Of a stretch of 64,000 nt of DNA, positions 31,490 to 45,560 are shown one piece after another. The notes beneath the pieces were generated by a model that was not told where the DNA came from, searched no databases, and worked only from the letters and a program-made list of their open reading frames with translations. Origin of the DNA: Turnera subulata (taxonomy: Eukaryota > Streptophyta > Magnoliopsida > Malpighiales > Passifloraceae); the NCBI GenBank assembly GCA_028386065.3, contig JAKUCV010002879.1, positions 185,889 through 249,888 on the forward strand, written 5' to 3'. A program made the translations under genes and the position numbers. Each line of letters starts with the position of its first letter. Positions within the stretch are counted from its first letter, which is position 1.

Positions 31490-33451
31490 TAATGCTTAAG
31501 AATTTTTCATGACTGAGCAACAAGTACAAAGGAAAGTTGTTTTGTATCGATATCGTCTTAATTCATCAAGTAATTTATCGAGTGATTATAGCTAGAACAG
31601 CATCAACTAAGCGAATTGTATCTACCAATCTACTGGTAAATACAAGGTCATCTTTTAGGGATTTAATCTTATTATCTTAGAATCTAAGGTATATTCCTTA
31701 AACATGATTTTTTTAGGAAGGAATAGAGTATTTGTTATCTTAAAGCTTTAGCTCAATCAATTTATTTATTTATTGAAATAAGGAAGCAGATTTTTTTTTT
31801 TTTTGTCACAAGGAAGCAGATTGACTTTACGGTGACAATGAGAGTAGAATGGGGAAATTTTTCTGAAAAGAAAACGCCCTCTAACCACGTACCAACCCTG
31901 TCCCTTCTATTCTTCCCAGCAGATTTAGGCATCACGGGTTGTGTCACGCGGAGTAGCATCTACTTGGATTTGATAATTATGCCTCCCCTGTTCTGTTCTC
32001 TTATAAATCACAAAAGAAAAAAAAAAGTTTATGCCATTGAGAAGTGAATGCCGTTTCAGGTAAATACAAGGAAACCTGAAGGTAATGTCAGGTCTAATTA
32101 TGCCACCTTTATTTCATCTAATAATTTCCTCGCAATTCACAAGCTTCAGTCACCCAAATATCTTCTTTAATTACCTTACATTTCCAAATGAACTTGACAA
32201 CTAAAAGTGGGAAGTCCACGCATTTTGTGTTGTGGAAAAGAGTGGATTGTTTGATCAAGGCAACTCACTATAGTGGATTCTTTGTCATGTCTTAACACTT
32301 GTCCTATATGGCAGGACAAGCTACTTTCATCTTTTCCTGTGTGGGTATATTAGTGTATCCATATGGCTTGTCTATGTCTCCTTGCCCATCTGTTGCCAGC
32401 AAAACAAACAAACAAACAAAAAGCCTATGTGCGCCAACCATCAAAATAAAAATCTTGACCGGTCAGAATCAAAATCTTGACTTCTGGGTTTACAGAAAGA
32501 ATAAATTTCCCTTCATGCAGTTTTAAATGCATCTGCTAGTGCGCCAACCATCAAAATAAACTTCACCATTGTGTAGGTTAAGCAAGTTTCTCAATTAAGT
32601 GCTTCCTGTTGTGGAAAAATCTAATAACCGTTGACCTCTTTATTCATGCATCCATTAGATAGTTCCAACTATAAGCAATCAATTCATTTTTGACCAAGCC
32701 CAAGTTTTGTTAAATATAAAATGTACCAGCAATAAACATGCCACTTCGAAAGAACATAATGAGATGGCAAAGAACGATGAGAATAACCCTGTCAATAACG
32801 ATGTAATGTAACTTGAGTCTTGACTTATATGGCTGGATTACTAGGATTTGAAGCCTTGATTTCTTCATGAAATAAAATTTGCTTACAGCCGTACCAGCCT
32901 TTGTAATTGGCATGGAATGAATAATTCATAGTACCTCAATACAAAACCTATTATCCAAAAGAGAAGATAAGAACATGTGATGTGACCCCTTCGCAGAACC
33001 GCGTCTTTTCAAAACGGTGGTATTGTCTAGCAACTCTGCCCCGTAAACTTGTGTATTAAGCATAGTTGAATTGTGGAAATATTGAATGACACTGACAGCT
33101 ATACAAAATTTAAAGACTAAGCTCAATCTACAACGAAAACCAAAAATTAAAAAATCTACTATCGAGTGAAAATAGAGCTAAAGAGGAGCTACCTTGAGGC
33201 TTGAGCAGATACAACATCCAGACAAATATTATCAACTATGCCCGCCTTCCACTCCTCCCCTGCGGCGAGCTTGCAAAAGAATCTTGAATTTTTCCACTCC
33301 CAGTGCTTCCTTTGGCTCGTAATAAGGCTGTAGTTGATAATTCTGATCCTCGTCATCAATTCATCTTTGCCCCTCTTTCTCTCCAGCATTAAGCTAGGGA
33401 AAGAATATTGCTTCTTCCATTCTAGGGTTGTTTTTGGCTCCAAACAGCAAG
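31490..33451. other. Intergenic region 3' of BRF1, no gene recognised
   Basis: A 14-base T run (31792-31805) lies between two copies of AAGGAAGCAGATT. The phrase GTGCGCCAACCATCAAAATAAA occurs at 32428 and 32540. Part of the stretch next to 33452 should be the 3' UTR of BRF1 and flank. No clear AATAAA at the expected place was identified. Confidence 0.5.
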
Positions 33452-36400
33452 CTAAAAGGCATCATAATCATCGTAGTTGTCTTCCTCATCATATGCTTCA
33501 TCTATATTCTCACCATAATAATCATCATGTTCATTTTCATCTCCTGGCGCAAAACCATTTTCACTTGCCTCTTCTAATCCAGGATCCTTATCGGTTGTAT
33601 AGCCCAGGTTTTCATCATTGTCGGAAAGCGATTCAGTTCGCAATTTCTTGGTGTCCTTGCTCCCCTGTCAGCCAAAAAATGTTTCCAAGTTGTTCTGGTT
33701 AAAAATTCTGGAACCGTTCCTATCCTTTGTAGCATGGGTATGGATATCAACAGAAATCCAAAATATGACATGGCAATATAAACAACTACTGGAAAGAGTT
33801 TTTTTTTTTTTTTTTTGGAAAAGACTACAGGAAAGAGTTGGTAGCTGATTCGTATTAGCCAGGATGAAAACACTGAAAATAATCTAAAGAATGGATGCTT
33901 TAAGAGCCATGGATAACTGACACCAACATTTAACAGGCTATCCTAACTGTGGTCTTCCAAATATATAATATCATATGCTTCTTACGTGAAAGAAAATATT
34001 AATATGGAAGATTACATATGATTTAATGCAATTCCAAATAATGCTAATAACAGAATGCTATTATAGATCGGGCCAAAGTTTGAGGAATCATGAGTTAAAT
34101 TTACATTACATTAATGTTCTATGAAAATAAATAATGTAGATAAAGTATCAATATAAACAATAACTACACTATGTTTTTCTTTTCTTTTTTGCGCCTAACA
34201 GAAGTTACAGTAATAGATACGTTATGTTTTCAGAGTGTAATTACAGTACAGGGTACTCCTTTCAGAAGACAAACAAAACCAGGGTAAATTAAACCTTCAA
34301 AATTGTTCAAAAACAGTTCAAACTTTCTATTTAGTTCTGTCAGTATTTTTCCTATGCATGCATGTAACATAGATAGGTGTCCCAGTATATGCAGAAAACT
34401 TTGGTTTTATCTTTTTTCTGCCTCAACTATTTCACTCTACCGACCAAAGCTTCTCTTTTGTATAATCATGTTAAAAGTACACCGTACAAAGTATGGGTTT
34501 TAATTAGTTCAAGAAATGATACAACCAAATTGTTTAGGTGTTTTAATATTCTAGTCACTGCTACTAGTAAACTGAGTTCAGATAGTTTAGAGCTCATATA
34601 TCATTTTTATTCTCATAATAAACAACAAAAGGAATTTTACCAAATTGTATACAATAAAGTTGGTGTACCAGATTTGTTCAATACTGGCTAATTAATTTCT
34701 TTGTATATGTTGAGGTTTGACTAAAAACTCCTTTTTCAACAATACAGACTATTACAACAATTGATTAAAGGATGATAAAAGATCAATTCTGAATAAACTA
34801 TTTCCAACAACCAAGTACCATAAATGACTTTTTACTGTCAACTACAACCTCAAAATTGAAAAGGTTATACTTTTTAAGGCAATTTTTCAAAACAAAATTA
34901 TATTGAATACTTCAGTATAGGCCACATTTGTTAACATTTAGATTTGTTTTTGGGATTCTGTAGGTACAATGATGAGCCAAAAATTTCAGATACTTTTTTT
35001 TTCATTGAACCAACATTAATTTACTCGCTAGGATGTTAGCAATAAATCCCTTGCAACTCCAACAATTTAGTCATAGCTCTGCAGAATGCAACTTGTTGGA
35101 TAGTATTCGTCTTACTCAGCAGTAAGATTTCAACGAAAAGTTGGTCCAGAATACCAGTTCATGCAAAATGAAAATACTATAGGAAAACGCAAGAAATCAT
35201 CATATACAGACATTGGGCAACAAGTGAAATACACCTTTCTCTTGAGATAATTTTAAAACACAACTGCAAAGGGATGACCAAAAGTTTGACAATGTTAATT
35301 CACCAAAAAGAAAACAATTACATAAAAACACTGAACAAAGAAGAAAGATAAAAAAAGAAACTTACAGATTCATCAAAGAGTTTCTCCAACACATCGTAGT
35401 TGATTCTTGAACTAACCCTCTGCAAAATAAATCACATTCATATATTTGTCCAGTAACAAAGATTGCAACTAGGTCATGCTCTTAAACTTGACATCCAAAT
35501 CTTCAATAAGGGTCCATAAATGGCCCTTTCTTTTATCCAAATTCGTGCCCATACAACTTCACATATGTCAAGCAGTCTGCTGTAGATAAGGTTAGTGATC
35601 CAAAATTGCCACTAGTAAAAAAGATAACTTAGGTTGAAGGTAAACAATAGATGAAACAGTCCCTTTTAAGTATTAAGTGACCTGAAACTGGATCCCACCC
35701 AAAACCAGAAAGATACGAGGAAGAAAAAGATTCAATCATAAGAGGGAATCAAGGAGAAAATAACCAGCACATTATACTGCAGCACAAAGGCCACTAGACC
35801 TCTTGATCAACCAAAAGGAAAAGAATGATGAGACAATATAGAACCAAGGGGTTAGTTTATTATTGATTCGAGCACCTTTGGTTCCTACCATAGCCTAGAT
35901 CTCATATTCAAGTGCTGTTAAAAGCTCGTGATTCAGAAATAGGCACAATTAATGGAATTCCAAGTTCCTCCCAAGACAAAGTCAGGATTTGTTACCAAAG
36001 AAACATACTTCCTATAATATGAGGTTATCAACCATCATGCCCACCACTGGGTGACAATAGACGAGGCTCAGATATGGCTTTTAAGGGAAACCATAAATTT
36101 TCTCCCAGATGAAACTGGGAGCTCATCATAAGAGATCTTAGGTAGCAGTTTCAGTTTTACACTGCAATCCTCATTGAATGAAGGCTCCACAGTCAGTACC
36201 TTTTTTGTGAGCAATCGGTGGGCAGCTTCAGAGGCAGATTTGGGAGGCATTAAGTTTTTTGCTTCAGCAGCTCGTTTTTGTTGCCTTTCCTGGAAATGAA
36301 GATTCACCAAAATGCACAAAAATAAAACATATGTGGGCATCAGAAAACATGGGTAACACAGTAAAAAAACCATAGACATCATTTTTTGTAAAATCACAAA

Positions 36401-39400
36401 TCAAGAAAAAGAAAATACATGTAAAAGGCTCAAAGGAAGCGTAGTAGCGCCCAAAAATATATGCAGTAGTTTATTCCTCTCCACTATCAAACAGATTATC
36501 TTGAGAAACTAAGATGTAAAAAAGAGCACCAAAACTGTACATTAAGTGCTAATTGTGGCAAAACCTGATTCCATTTAGCAGATCATAGACAATTCATCTG
36601 CAGTTTAAATATTAAAAACAATCTGGAATTTCCCCACTTAAAGGAAGGAAATGAATAACAAAATTTGGTTTGCTCTGCAATTTAGATAAACAATCTCTAA
36701 TTGCTATGACTTGAAGAATATAACTATCAAGCATAAAACTAGAAACATATGTCGGAGAACGTAGGTTTTAAGCTCTACTTCTTCAAAGCCAACATCTGGA
36801 GGGTGATTTTAGCAAGAAAATAAAATATTGGGTAAAACTGCACTGCACCCCTCAGAGATAATGGAGTAACTTAAATATTCTGAAAGTACTGGACAATAAG
36901 CCGGTAAATACTACCTTTTTGGATTTTGCAGCAGCTTCCGCAAGAGCTGCTTCAAGCTCCTTTGCAGCTTCCAAGCGCTCTGGAGAATTCTTGAACTTTT
37001 CACGCCAAGCTTCCTTGATAGCTGCTTCAGCAGCTTCTTTTGCTGCCTGTTCCTGTGGATGGTTTAAAACAGGATCAACACTTAAGTACAAGCTCAATTA
37101 TATACCAGGAATCAGTCAGGTAATAACATAGGAACAGTGGAAATAAGTGATAACTAATTTTGTCAGCAAAAAGTAGATGACTATGTCCATTATCCAGTTT
37201 TCATCTCAACTTCCAACAAACAGGGACTGTTTAATCAAGAATCTGAACCTATTCTATTCTTCAGCTGCTAGGAAATTCTAGATTGGGGTCAACACTCCCA
37301 AAGTCTCAACATAAAACCTATGGTTGCATGTGGTTGAATCTTTTTGCCATTGCATCAAGTAATAACCCTGTTGCATAACAAATATAATGTGAAATCAACA
37401 ATCTAAATCATTTCTATATTACCTCAAGATACTCCTTGTTCATTTCTTCCCAAATGATCTTTTTGAAACGTTTCTCCTCCTCATTATGAAGGTAGCCATC
37501 AACCTATTGAGCATTGCATATCATCAGGACTAAACATAATGATTAATAGTTAAATTCAAACTTAAAACATACAATTGGAATGATGGAGGAATAAAACTTT
37601 AATCCCACTACAATAGTTTAAGACTACCAACTTTAAAGAAGTCAAACCCAAGAAATTGGCAGCAGTAAAGAACAGAAAATAGTGTTGGAACAAGGAGAAT
37701 TCAAATCTCGTAATCTGTCCATTAAATCATAGCATGTGTCCTGGAAGAAGAGCATAATTATGCCAAAATAGGATAAAACGAATTCATGCCAAAAATACTC
37801 AGAGGATTGAGATTCCATTAATTCCATACACAATATTGGCATCATCTGGTATCACTTATGGGTTTAAGAGGGAAGTGTGGTGTCTATCCTGAAAGAAGTA
37901 ACTTATATATCTAAGAATGAAACAGTTCGTTTCTTAGGGGACAATAAACAAGAAATTGCAACATGGAAAATAATAGCAAGACAAAGAATTTTGATATTCC
38001 CAAAGTTTCTAACAAATGCGCTTCAGACTTTTGGAAACATTAAGCTAGGAAAACAAAATCAATGACATCTAAAAACGAAATGCATAAAAGGGTTAAAGAT
38101 GTTAGAGAACCAGAATGAAACAAAAGAAATTGCTATTAACCTCAGCGTCATCAATATCAGAAAAGTTGTCTGATTCATCAACTTCTTTGGAGCTTGCATC
38201 ATCCCCTCCATTCACTTTATGACAATCACCATTCTCCTCACCTACACAGTGGGCAGCACCTACTGAAGCATACCATCCAAAATAAATGCTAAAGGTAATG
38301 CAATTTCCATAGAAAAGAACAAACTTGGTTGGGATTATACCAGTACTAGTAGAATCTCTGGGCTGCACTTGTTCTTTTCTCTGCACCGGCTGCTGATCCA
38401 TTTCTTTCTCGACCTAGTACAGAAACAAGGGAGAAAATGCAAATAACAAGATTAAGCAATAAAGTATAAAAATTAAACTGAAAATTTTTGTGTTTAGCAG
38501 AAAATCTTAAGTTCTCCCAAACCAGGGACTCACTGAGCCTACTTTCTAGTGCCATCGTAAATAGTTTTCTTGATTAAATAAAACCTAACAGAAACTAGAA
38601 CTAATAGGTGATTAAGTTGTGTTTTCTATTGTCAGGCACTACATAAAGAAGGCCTACTGTTTCATCTCAAGGAAAGCATAGAAGAGACACCATTTAGACC
38701 ACATGAGGCATTGAAAATAGCCATATGTCGACCCTATAAGTCCAAAAAATTTACCATTATATTAGCTAATAAACCTGTATGTATTTTTAGATCACACTAT
38801 AATGTAACAGAATCAGCTTGAGGTTTGTAGTGGAAGCAATATTTTATTTGTTGGGATGACCAAGGAACTGATTCTCTTTAAGCTTAAGTTTTCACCACAC
38901 AAACTACAAGAGTATGTAGACTGTTAACTAGGGCTGCAAATGAGCCGAGCCATCCGTAAACGGCTTGAGGCTCAGCTCGATAATAGCTCATTCGAGCCTA
39001 GCTCATTAAGGAAATGAGCCGAGCCTGAGCTTGCTAAAACTCGACTCATTAGCTCGTGAGTTTGGCTCATTTAAGTTCTCATTTAAGGACTCGTGAGCTC
39101 GGCTTGTTTAGGCTCTTTAAGAAGTTTGAGAGATCCATCGGTCATGCTAATGAAAATTTTAAGCTTATAAATTACATTTAATTAGATTGAATTTAGATGA
39201 TAAAGTGACCTAACTAAGTCATGACCAAACTAAGATTAATGCTGTTCAAAATTTTCAAATTAATTAATTAAGATGTAATAATCATCAAGTTGTGAAATAT
39301 TTGTGAATTTTTTGTATGGCCCAAAAAATTAAATATAGATGATATAATAGTTAATAGGATTGAATAGGTAAATTATTAACAAAATATATATATACGTATA

Positions 39401-42400
39401 TATATATATATATATTCAAAACCTTGACTTGTAATTATTGGCTCGTTTATGGCTCAATAAGTCCAACTAAATGAGCCGAGCTTGAGCCGAACTCGAGGCG
39501 AGCCTGAGACTACCAAAATCTTAACGAACCGAGCTTGAGCTTAGTATTTAGGCTCGAGGCAAACACGAGCCAAGCTCGAGCTTTGCTAAATTTTCACGAG
39601 CCGAGCCTGAGCCATCAAAGGCTCAACTTGGCTCGGCTCATTTGCAGCCCTACTGTTAACAGTATTTCTCTAATTTCTAGAATGATTCTCCATATTTAAA
39701 GGAAAAAACCTGCAGTAAAGGGATCAAATGTTTACTCGTAAATTAATGAGTATAAATAAATTTTTTCCTTCCCTAGAAAGAAGAACAAATAATACTTAGC
39801 AATATTGAATAAGGATCATGCTTAGGGTCCATAAATGTGGAAGTGCTATTCCTATTCCAGATAATGTTAATCCACTTCAAAAGTGATACGGTGACATCAA
39901 CTTTTTTCATTAAATTTAAATTCTGACTATAGCTATTTCAGAGGGAGATTAGTATTTTTTGAACCAGCAACGTTGAAATCCAACTATTTCAGCATTGATT
40001 GAGTTTTGATGAACTAAAATTGCAGACTTGAGTCAATTTGCTTTTCGAGTGAATGGATTTCTTCTCGAAAGGGGTGATTCCTTGAATTTTCTAGAAGAAA
40101 CTATTAATTTCTAACATTTTTCTCTTGTCAATATCCACCACATTTAGACCACAAATCATCATAAATCAGATCTGAAATTGTTTTGCAACCCCTCAAAACC
40201 TAAGGTTATAACCAAGCTGTAATTTGAAGACTCTTTCGTACATGCTGAAGCCCATGAATCCAAACAAACAAAACCTTCCAGAAGCACACGGCCCTAACTA
40301 GACCGAATTAAATGAGACCCAAACACGAGCGACCTAACAAACATGTGCAGTTTAAGTAACAGAGATTCGAATTGAGATTGTTGTATACAATGAACCTGAA
40401 CTCCTAAATGTTCAACATCTGATAGCTTAGCATGCTCAAAAAATCTTTCATTATTCATATTGCAAACAGTTCCTAAAAGCTAGCCCACATTTCAGAGATA
40501 TTCTTCAAAGAGTAACTCTTTCCACCTGTTAAGACAGGTTCCAGACCCAAATAAGTTTCAACCAAACAATAAAATGAAACATAAGATTCGTCTTCTTTAT
40601 TGTTTGGTCAAAAGAATTTTAATGCAAGTGAGAGGTTACCCCAGTTGAGAAATAAGGCCATGGCGCCCAACAGGGCCTTACAATAAATCTTAAAGTTTAC
40701 CTACGAAGAAGGAACTGTTGGGAACAAGATCAAACATAGTTTGTCTAGGTTAACCATCCAAACATCACAAGCTTAATAAACCTTTGTTGGCCTAAAAAAT
40801 GCATTCAATATCTTGAGGTAATAATCAGAAATAATAACTGATAGCAGAATAAAAGGAAAAGAAACCACGATTCTAGTAAACAACGAAAAAATGAATAAGA
40901 AAAACTTAAGCAGGTACCTGCTTTTCATATGCAAAGAGCGTTGCATTCTATGGATGATGCATATGCAAGTGCTAGGGTGAATGGAAAATAAAAACAAAGA
41001 AACGTTTCTAGCTTTAATCTGATGCACTAACCGAATTTCTGTCATCAGTCTTATCCATGCAAGAACTTTTCTTTCTTTGCCTCTCAGCTCGCTGGAAAGC
41101 TGGGGGATCTGATCCTCCGTCAGAGCCTACGATCTGCAAAGAAGAAATGTGATGCTCCAAGTTTTGAATCAAACCTTAGTCCGTATAATGACGTAACAAA
41201 AGACCACCACTTTCTTCTGCGATCCAGGAAAGAAAAAACTTACATATGCATAACATTCTTCACAAAGTCCATACGCAAATGATGATCTACCCTTGTGTTG
41301 ACAAAGCATCTTATCCAATCTTCCTGCCTTTGATCCAATGGATGATTGCTCCATCACACTTTCTTTAAACTCCTCAGCCTTTGCATTCAGTTCCTCAATC
41401 TAAATATAACAAGATAGAGAAACGTATCATTTTGCAGTTAAATGAAATATGGAAAAGAAGATTATGGAAACAGGATAAAAATTGGCAGCACGAATAGTGA
41501 TAAGAAACATAATCTCGGGCCAGCTATCTATTTCATTACATCCCAAAACAGGAAGCTATTTCAGAATAGTTTGTTGCTTCAATCTTTTATTTCAACAATT
41601 ATGACATAGCCCTCAGAAAACACTTTCCCAAAGCTTCCTTTGTAACATAAGACCTTGATTAATCAGTAGGAAACTCAGAGTTAAGCTCAGAACATCATAC
41701 CATGTTTGCACCCGTTGCTGTGTGTTAAGCAAGCAGGTCTACAATTATTTTTTTTTTTCATTTAAATAGTCCAACAAATTCTGGGATTAAATGTTCATTA
41801 TATGTAGACCATAAAACTATCACCATCAAGAAGTTACAGGAAAACTACTAACTGCCTATTAGCAAAGACTATCAACATGGAAGTACAGTGGAAAACATAT
41901 TATTGAATCCTGCAGTTCTTCAAAACTCTTGATCGTGACAGTATACATCTTCTATTTTGTTGATAGTACAGCAAGAATGAAAAATGACCTTCATATCAGG
42001 AAAAAGAAATTCACGTTTGGAAAACTAGAGAGATTACAAACAGTAAAACAAATATGGAATAGTATAACCTTTAACATAGGTTTGATAAATAAAAAATAAG
42101 AAAAAAAAAAAACCTTAGCCATAGTTCACCATATCATAACTTGATTACCAAACAGGGATTCAAGTAACATACCGTTAAGCTTCCAGATTCCGTGTTCTCA
42201 AATTCAACCAATCGCTTTGTCAGTGTTTGTTCACAAACATGAACTAATTTTAACTGTAAAACAATTAAACCAACCACAGAAGCCCACCTCAATAAATACC
42301 AAATGCCAAATGTATAAGAATTCAAATAGTCTAACAGAACAGAGAAAATCAAGTGGCAATCTGATGCCAGGGGAAAAAAAAACTGTGTACTTTCTAATGA

Positions 42401-45143
42401 CCAAGGACATTTCGGATATGTTTAATTCTGTTTAAACAAGAGGTAATCAATCAAGAGGTAATATTGTTTCTTCTTTTTTGACAAACATCCTGAATTTCAA
42501 ACCAACCTATACTGGGAACTAGTGAAGAAAGTTTACTTGCCTAATGCTGCAAGGTTGGCTGAGGCTAATGATTTTGAGACCAATAGCAGGTTGCAACAAA
42601 GAGGCTTTTCTACATTTCTGCCAACGGAAAACTGAGATTTGGTGAAGAGATAACGCGTTTCTATATGCAAGTGTTGCAAGGTGGAGCAGCAAGAAAAAAG
42701 ACATATAGGGTTGCCTGGCAGAGAAATGATGGGATCCAAATGACAGATATGAAATTCAAATGGACTTCACAGTAGATTTTAGGGTTGAGAGAGTACAAAC
42801 TTGGAATAGTGGCGTTGAGAAATGAGAAGAAATCTCCTAATAGGATAAATATAACAACAAATGGAGCCCATATGTCAAGGTGAAAGCTAGAACCTACCAG
42901 TCTTGTTATCCAAGGACTTAACATTGAACTTTAGTAATCTTCCCTATTTTCAAGAAAAATAATAAAAAGATGTCTATGTTCAGTATGATGAGATGAAACC
43001 TAAGGTATAGAGACTGAATTGCAAGTTACAGAAAAGCAAAAGTGCCATGGAGAACATCATTGTGAGGGTGCTCTTTAACCACGAAAGAAAACAAGAATCC
43101 TGCAGGACAGACAAGCTTGACTTACAATGTCAGTTTTTGAACAAGTGAGACCATGTGCTAGTGCAGATATGTACAACGCTGCACCCCATAATCCACTGGG
43201 CCTTCTCCCAGTCTGTGAGTTTAAAATCATTCAGAAAATAATACATTTTGGAAAAACTGTCAAAATTGCATGAAGATGGCTGAGTTTCTGATAATTAAAA
43301 ACAAATAACCCACCTGCATCCAATCACGATTCATGCTTGCTATAATGGCGAGTGCAACATCAGAAATTTCCTTATTTTTTCCTCCTGCTAAATCTACAGA
43401 AGAGAATAATTGGTATATTCAATAACCTGACATGATATCAACTTCTAGCAGAAAAGCAGAACAATAAATCAAACTTTTACATTTGCTTAACACTGGTATA
43501 TTCTCTTACGCTTGCATGTAAAACAAACAAAAAATACAAAATTAACAAACAAGAAAAGTAGGAACAGATTCGATGGGAGACATAGGGGTGGTGAAGGTGG
43601 GCAGTATGTTAGAAAGAGGAAGAGTAAAATACTTACTAGCTGTATACTTGTCAATGAAAAGGGAAGGATCGAGAAGATTTTGACAAATGGGATGTTCGTG
43701 GAGATTCAGACATTTGCATAGCTGCAAAAATACAGCACCTAGCACGTAACTGCAAACAGTTTTGGTCAAACAAATCCATTATCTGGGAAAATGGAGACGC
43801 TGATGAATGAGAATGAGCTGAACTTTAATGGTGAAAAACAGAGCTTCGTACATGTTAATCCTCAAGTAATTTGAGAAGTCAATAAGAAGATAAGGCCTCC
43901 TGTTTTCCCTGCCAAAAGAATAGCAATATAACAGAACCTATATAGACAATATTAATGCAATGAAATGTCATTTTGCAAAAACAACTTATTCGTAAATCAA
44001 TCGAATAAAAAAAGTAAGGGCTGTCAACTGTTCTGTTCGGCAGCTCTTTAAGAAGTAATTTTCTTTTTCCTTTTAGCAGAAACCATAGTGTGTCGGAAAC
44101 TTGTACCATGTTCAATCGCCCTTACAGTGATCACTCAAATTATTGCATTCTCACGATAGAGGCGAGTTTACATAATCTATAGAAAGCCATCTTTGAAAAT
44201 GGGAGCTTAGACAATAATATTCACTGTATCAAACTACAATCATAGAATGCGTCCCTGAAAAATTGCTTTTCTCCGGGGAAAGGAATAAATAAATCGAAAG
44301 GATAAGGTCAATTCTCACCGGCACGCAATGTAGAGGCAAGCAGCCTGCACTTGTTCTGTCCGACGTCCTTTGGTGAAATTCTTGTCAACCGCAATCTTGA
44401 AACAGTTGACGAGTGGAAAGCAAGGAAAGGGATCAATACATGGATTATTGAGGGCGACAACAAAGAGATCAAGTACAACAACCAACATACTCTATAAAAT
44501 TGTAAAGCTTGATCAACTATTGATAGGTCATCACCCATTCGCAAGTCGTTTTTTATGCCTATCATATTGTCACGGGCTGCACAGAATAAAAGAAATTTAG
44601 CCAGTGCATAAAACTTCATGTTAGATCAAGTAAGAAAATAATAATCATAGACATACCATTTTCCAACAATCTTTCCCGTGAGTAACCGTCACTCCCCATG
44701 CTGTTAACTATCCTCCCCATCGCTTGACTCTAACATATATGTATACATCACCGAGCACATAAAAGAACAGAACAAAAGAGAAAGTAAAAGAACACCACAC
44801 CATTGAAGACAGACAGTTATGGAACAAACAGTAAAAATTACCTGGCCGGAGGAGTTTTTGGTAAACTGAACCTCCGTGGAGTAAACATCAAACACGCTGA
44901 CCTTACCGCAATTAGAACACGATCTGCAAAACATCGAAATAGTAACTAAGTTAAAACAAAAAGAAAAAAAAAAAAAGCAAACACACACAAAGGGGGGAGA
45001 GAGAGAGAGAGAGTTAATCTAGACGACTAAACTCCTAGCTCGCCCTTCATAATGGAAACGCAAAAGCAAACAATAACTCACTGTTGCCCTCCGTTATCGT
45101 AGTAGAGAGGGGCGTCTCTGTTACACGAGTTGCAGTACACCAT
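33452..45143 (-). CDS. BRF1: Transcription factor IIIB 90 kDa-like subunit (TFIIB-related factor BRF1)
   Basis: BRF1 bridges TBP, TFIIIC and RNA polymerase III at tRNA and 5S genes in the nucleus. Nineteen coding exons, all GT-AG: 45143-45082, 44923-44842, 44729-44657, 44576-44491, 44395-44319, 43908-43852, 43749-43637, 43393-43314, 43212-43126, 42253-42173, 41399-41244, 41133-41032, 38413-38341, 38262-38141, 37503-37423, 37052-36915, 36289-36200, 35419-35366, 33664-33452. They join in frame to 608 codons, close to plant BRF1 length as I recall it. Visible domains: zinc ribbon (CNSC, CSNCGK) at residues 4-26; two cyclin repeats with FTKGRRTEQVQAACLYIACR, NIYVLGAVFLQLC and MQTGRRPSG; a CQHKG...GLCEECY motif near 305; the conserved GGSDPPAFQRAE; the BRF1 homology block IWEEMNKEYLE and RINYDVLEKLFDE. 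The C-terminus is very acidic and ends DDYDAF. The start is the only ATG before the zinc ribbon. Confidence 0.93.
38929..39652. mobile_element. hAT-type MITE in BRF1 intron 12
   Basis: Terminal inverted repeats TAGGGCTGCAAATGAGCC and GGCTCATTTGCAGCCCTA, flanked by an 8-bp duplication CTGTTAAC (38921-38928 and 39653-39660), the hAT signature. 724 bp, no coding capacity. Both subterminal regions are packed with GAGCC and GAGCTCG motifs in both orientations, which are candidate transposase binding sites. A TA microsatellite (39383-39414) lies in the centre. Confidence 0.92.
44995..45014. repeat. GA microsatellite in BRF1 intron 1
   Basis: A pure GA/TC run lies about 70 bp downstream of exon 1 in the sense of the gene. 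On the sense strand it is a CT run, a type common near plant transcription starts. Confidence 0.75.
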
Positions 45144-45560
45144 TGTGCTTGAGGATTTAATCGGCTAAAATTTCCCGCTCCGCCGTTAAGCGCTGCCGTT
45201 TTTTCAGAGAAGCTGCGGGGGGAGATTTGATTCCGCCGGCGAAACGGGAGGAGAGGGATTTTCTGAGGCAGGGGAAGTCAGGGAGGGGGTTTAGGGTTTG
45301 GGGATCTTTTCTTCTTGGGTCGGGTTGGAGGAGATGGGGCGGGGTGGCAATCGTGTGCGGATAATGAACCGACGTGGGGTTTTGTGTTTGGGGGTTTAGA
45401 ATTCTGACACGTGTAATTTTGAGAAACGAATGGAAGGAGGTTACTCTTGCGCGGGTTTTGAAAGGCACGCTCGCTCATAAAAAGTAAAAGTAGCGGCAAA
45501 GACGTTTGGCTTTGGCGTTTCGTAACCCTCCTCCGCGCGCGGAACCCAGCAATCAGCCTT
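45144..45560 (-). promoter_or_regulatory. BRF1 5' UTR and promoter region
   Basis: GC-richer than the surroundings, with no obvious TATA box in the first 300 bp. The segment just upstream of the ATG contains TCTCCCCCCGCAGCTTCTC. Extent is inferred from position only. Confidence 0.45.

Noticed and set aside
33334..33873. Plus-strand 122-codon and minus-strand 99-codon ORFs
   Set aside because: Shadows of the last BRF1 exon and its intron.
35600..36060. Additional BRF1 exon between exons 17 and 18
   Set aside because: Exons 17 and 18 join directly in frame into the expected conserved motif, and no extra coding piece is needed.
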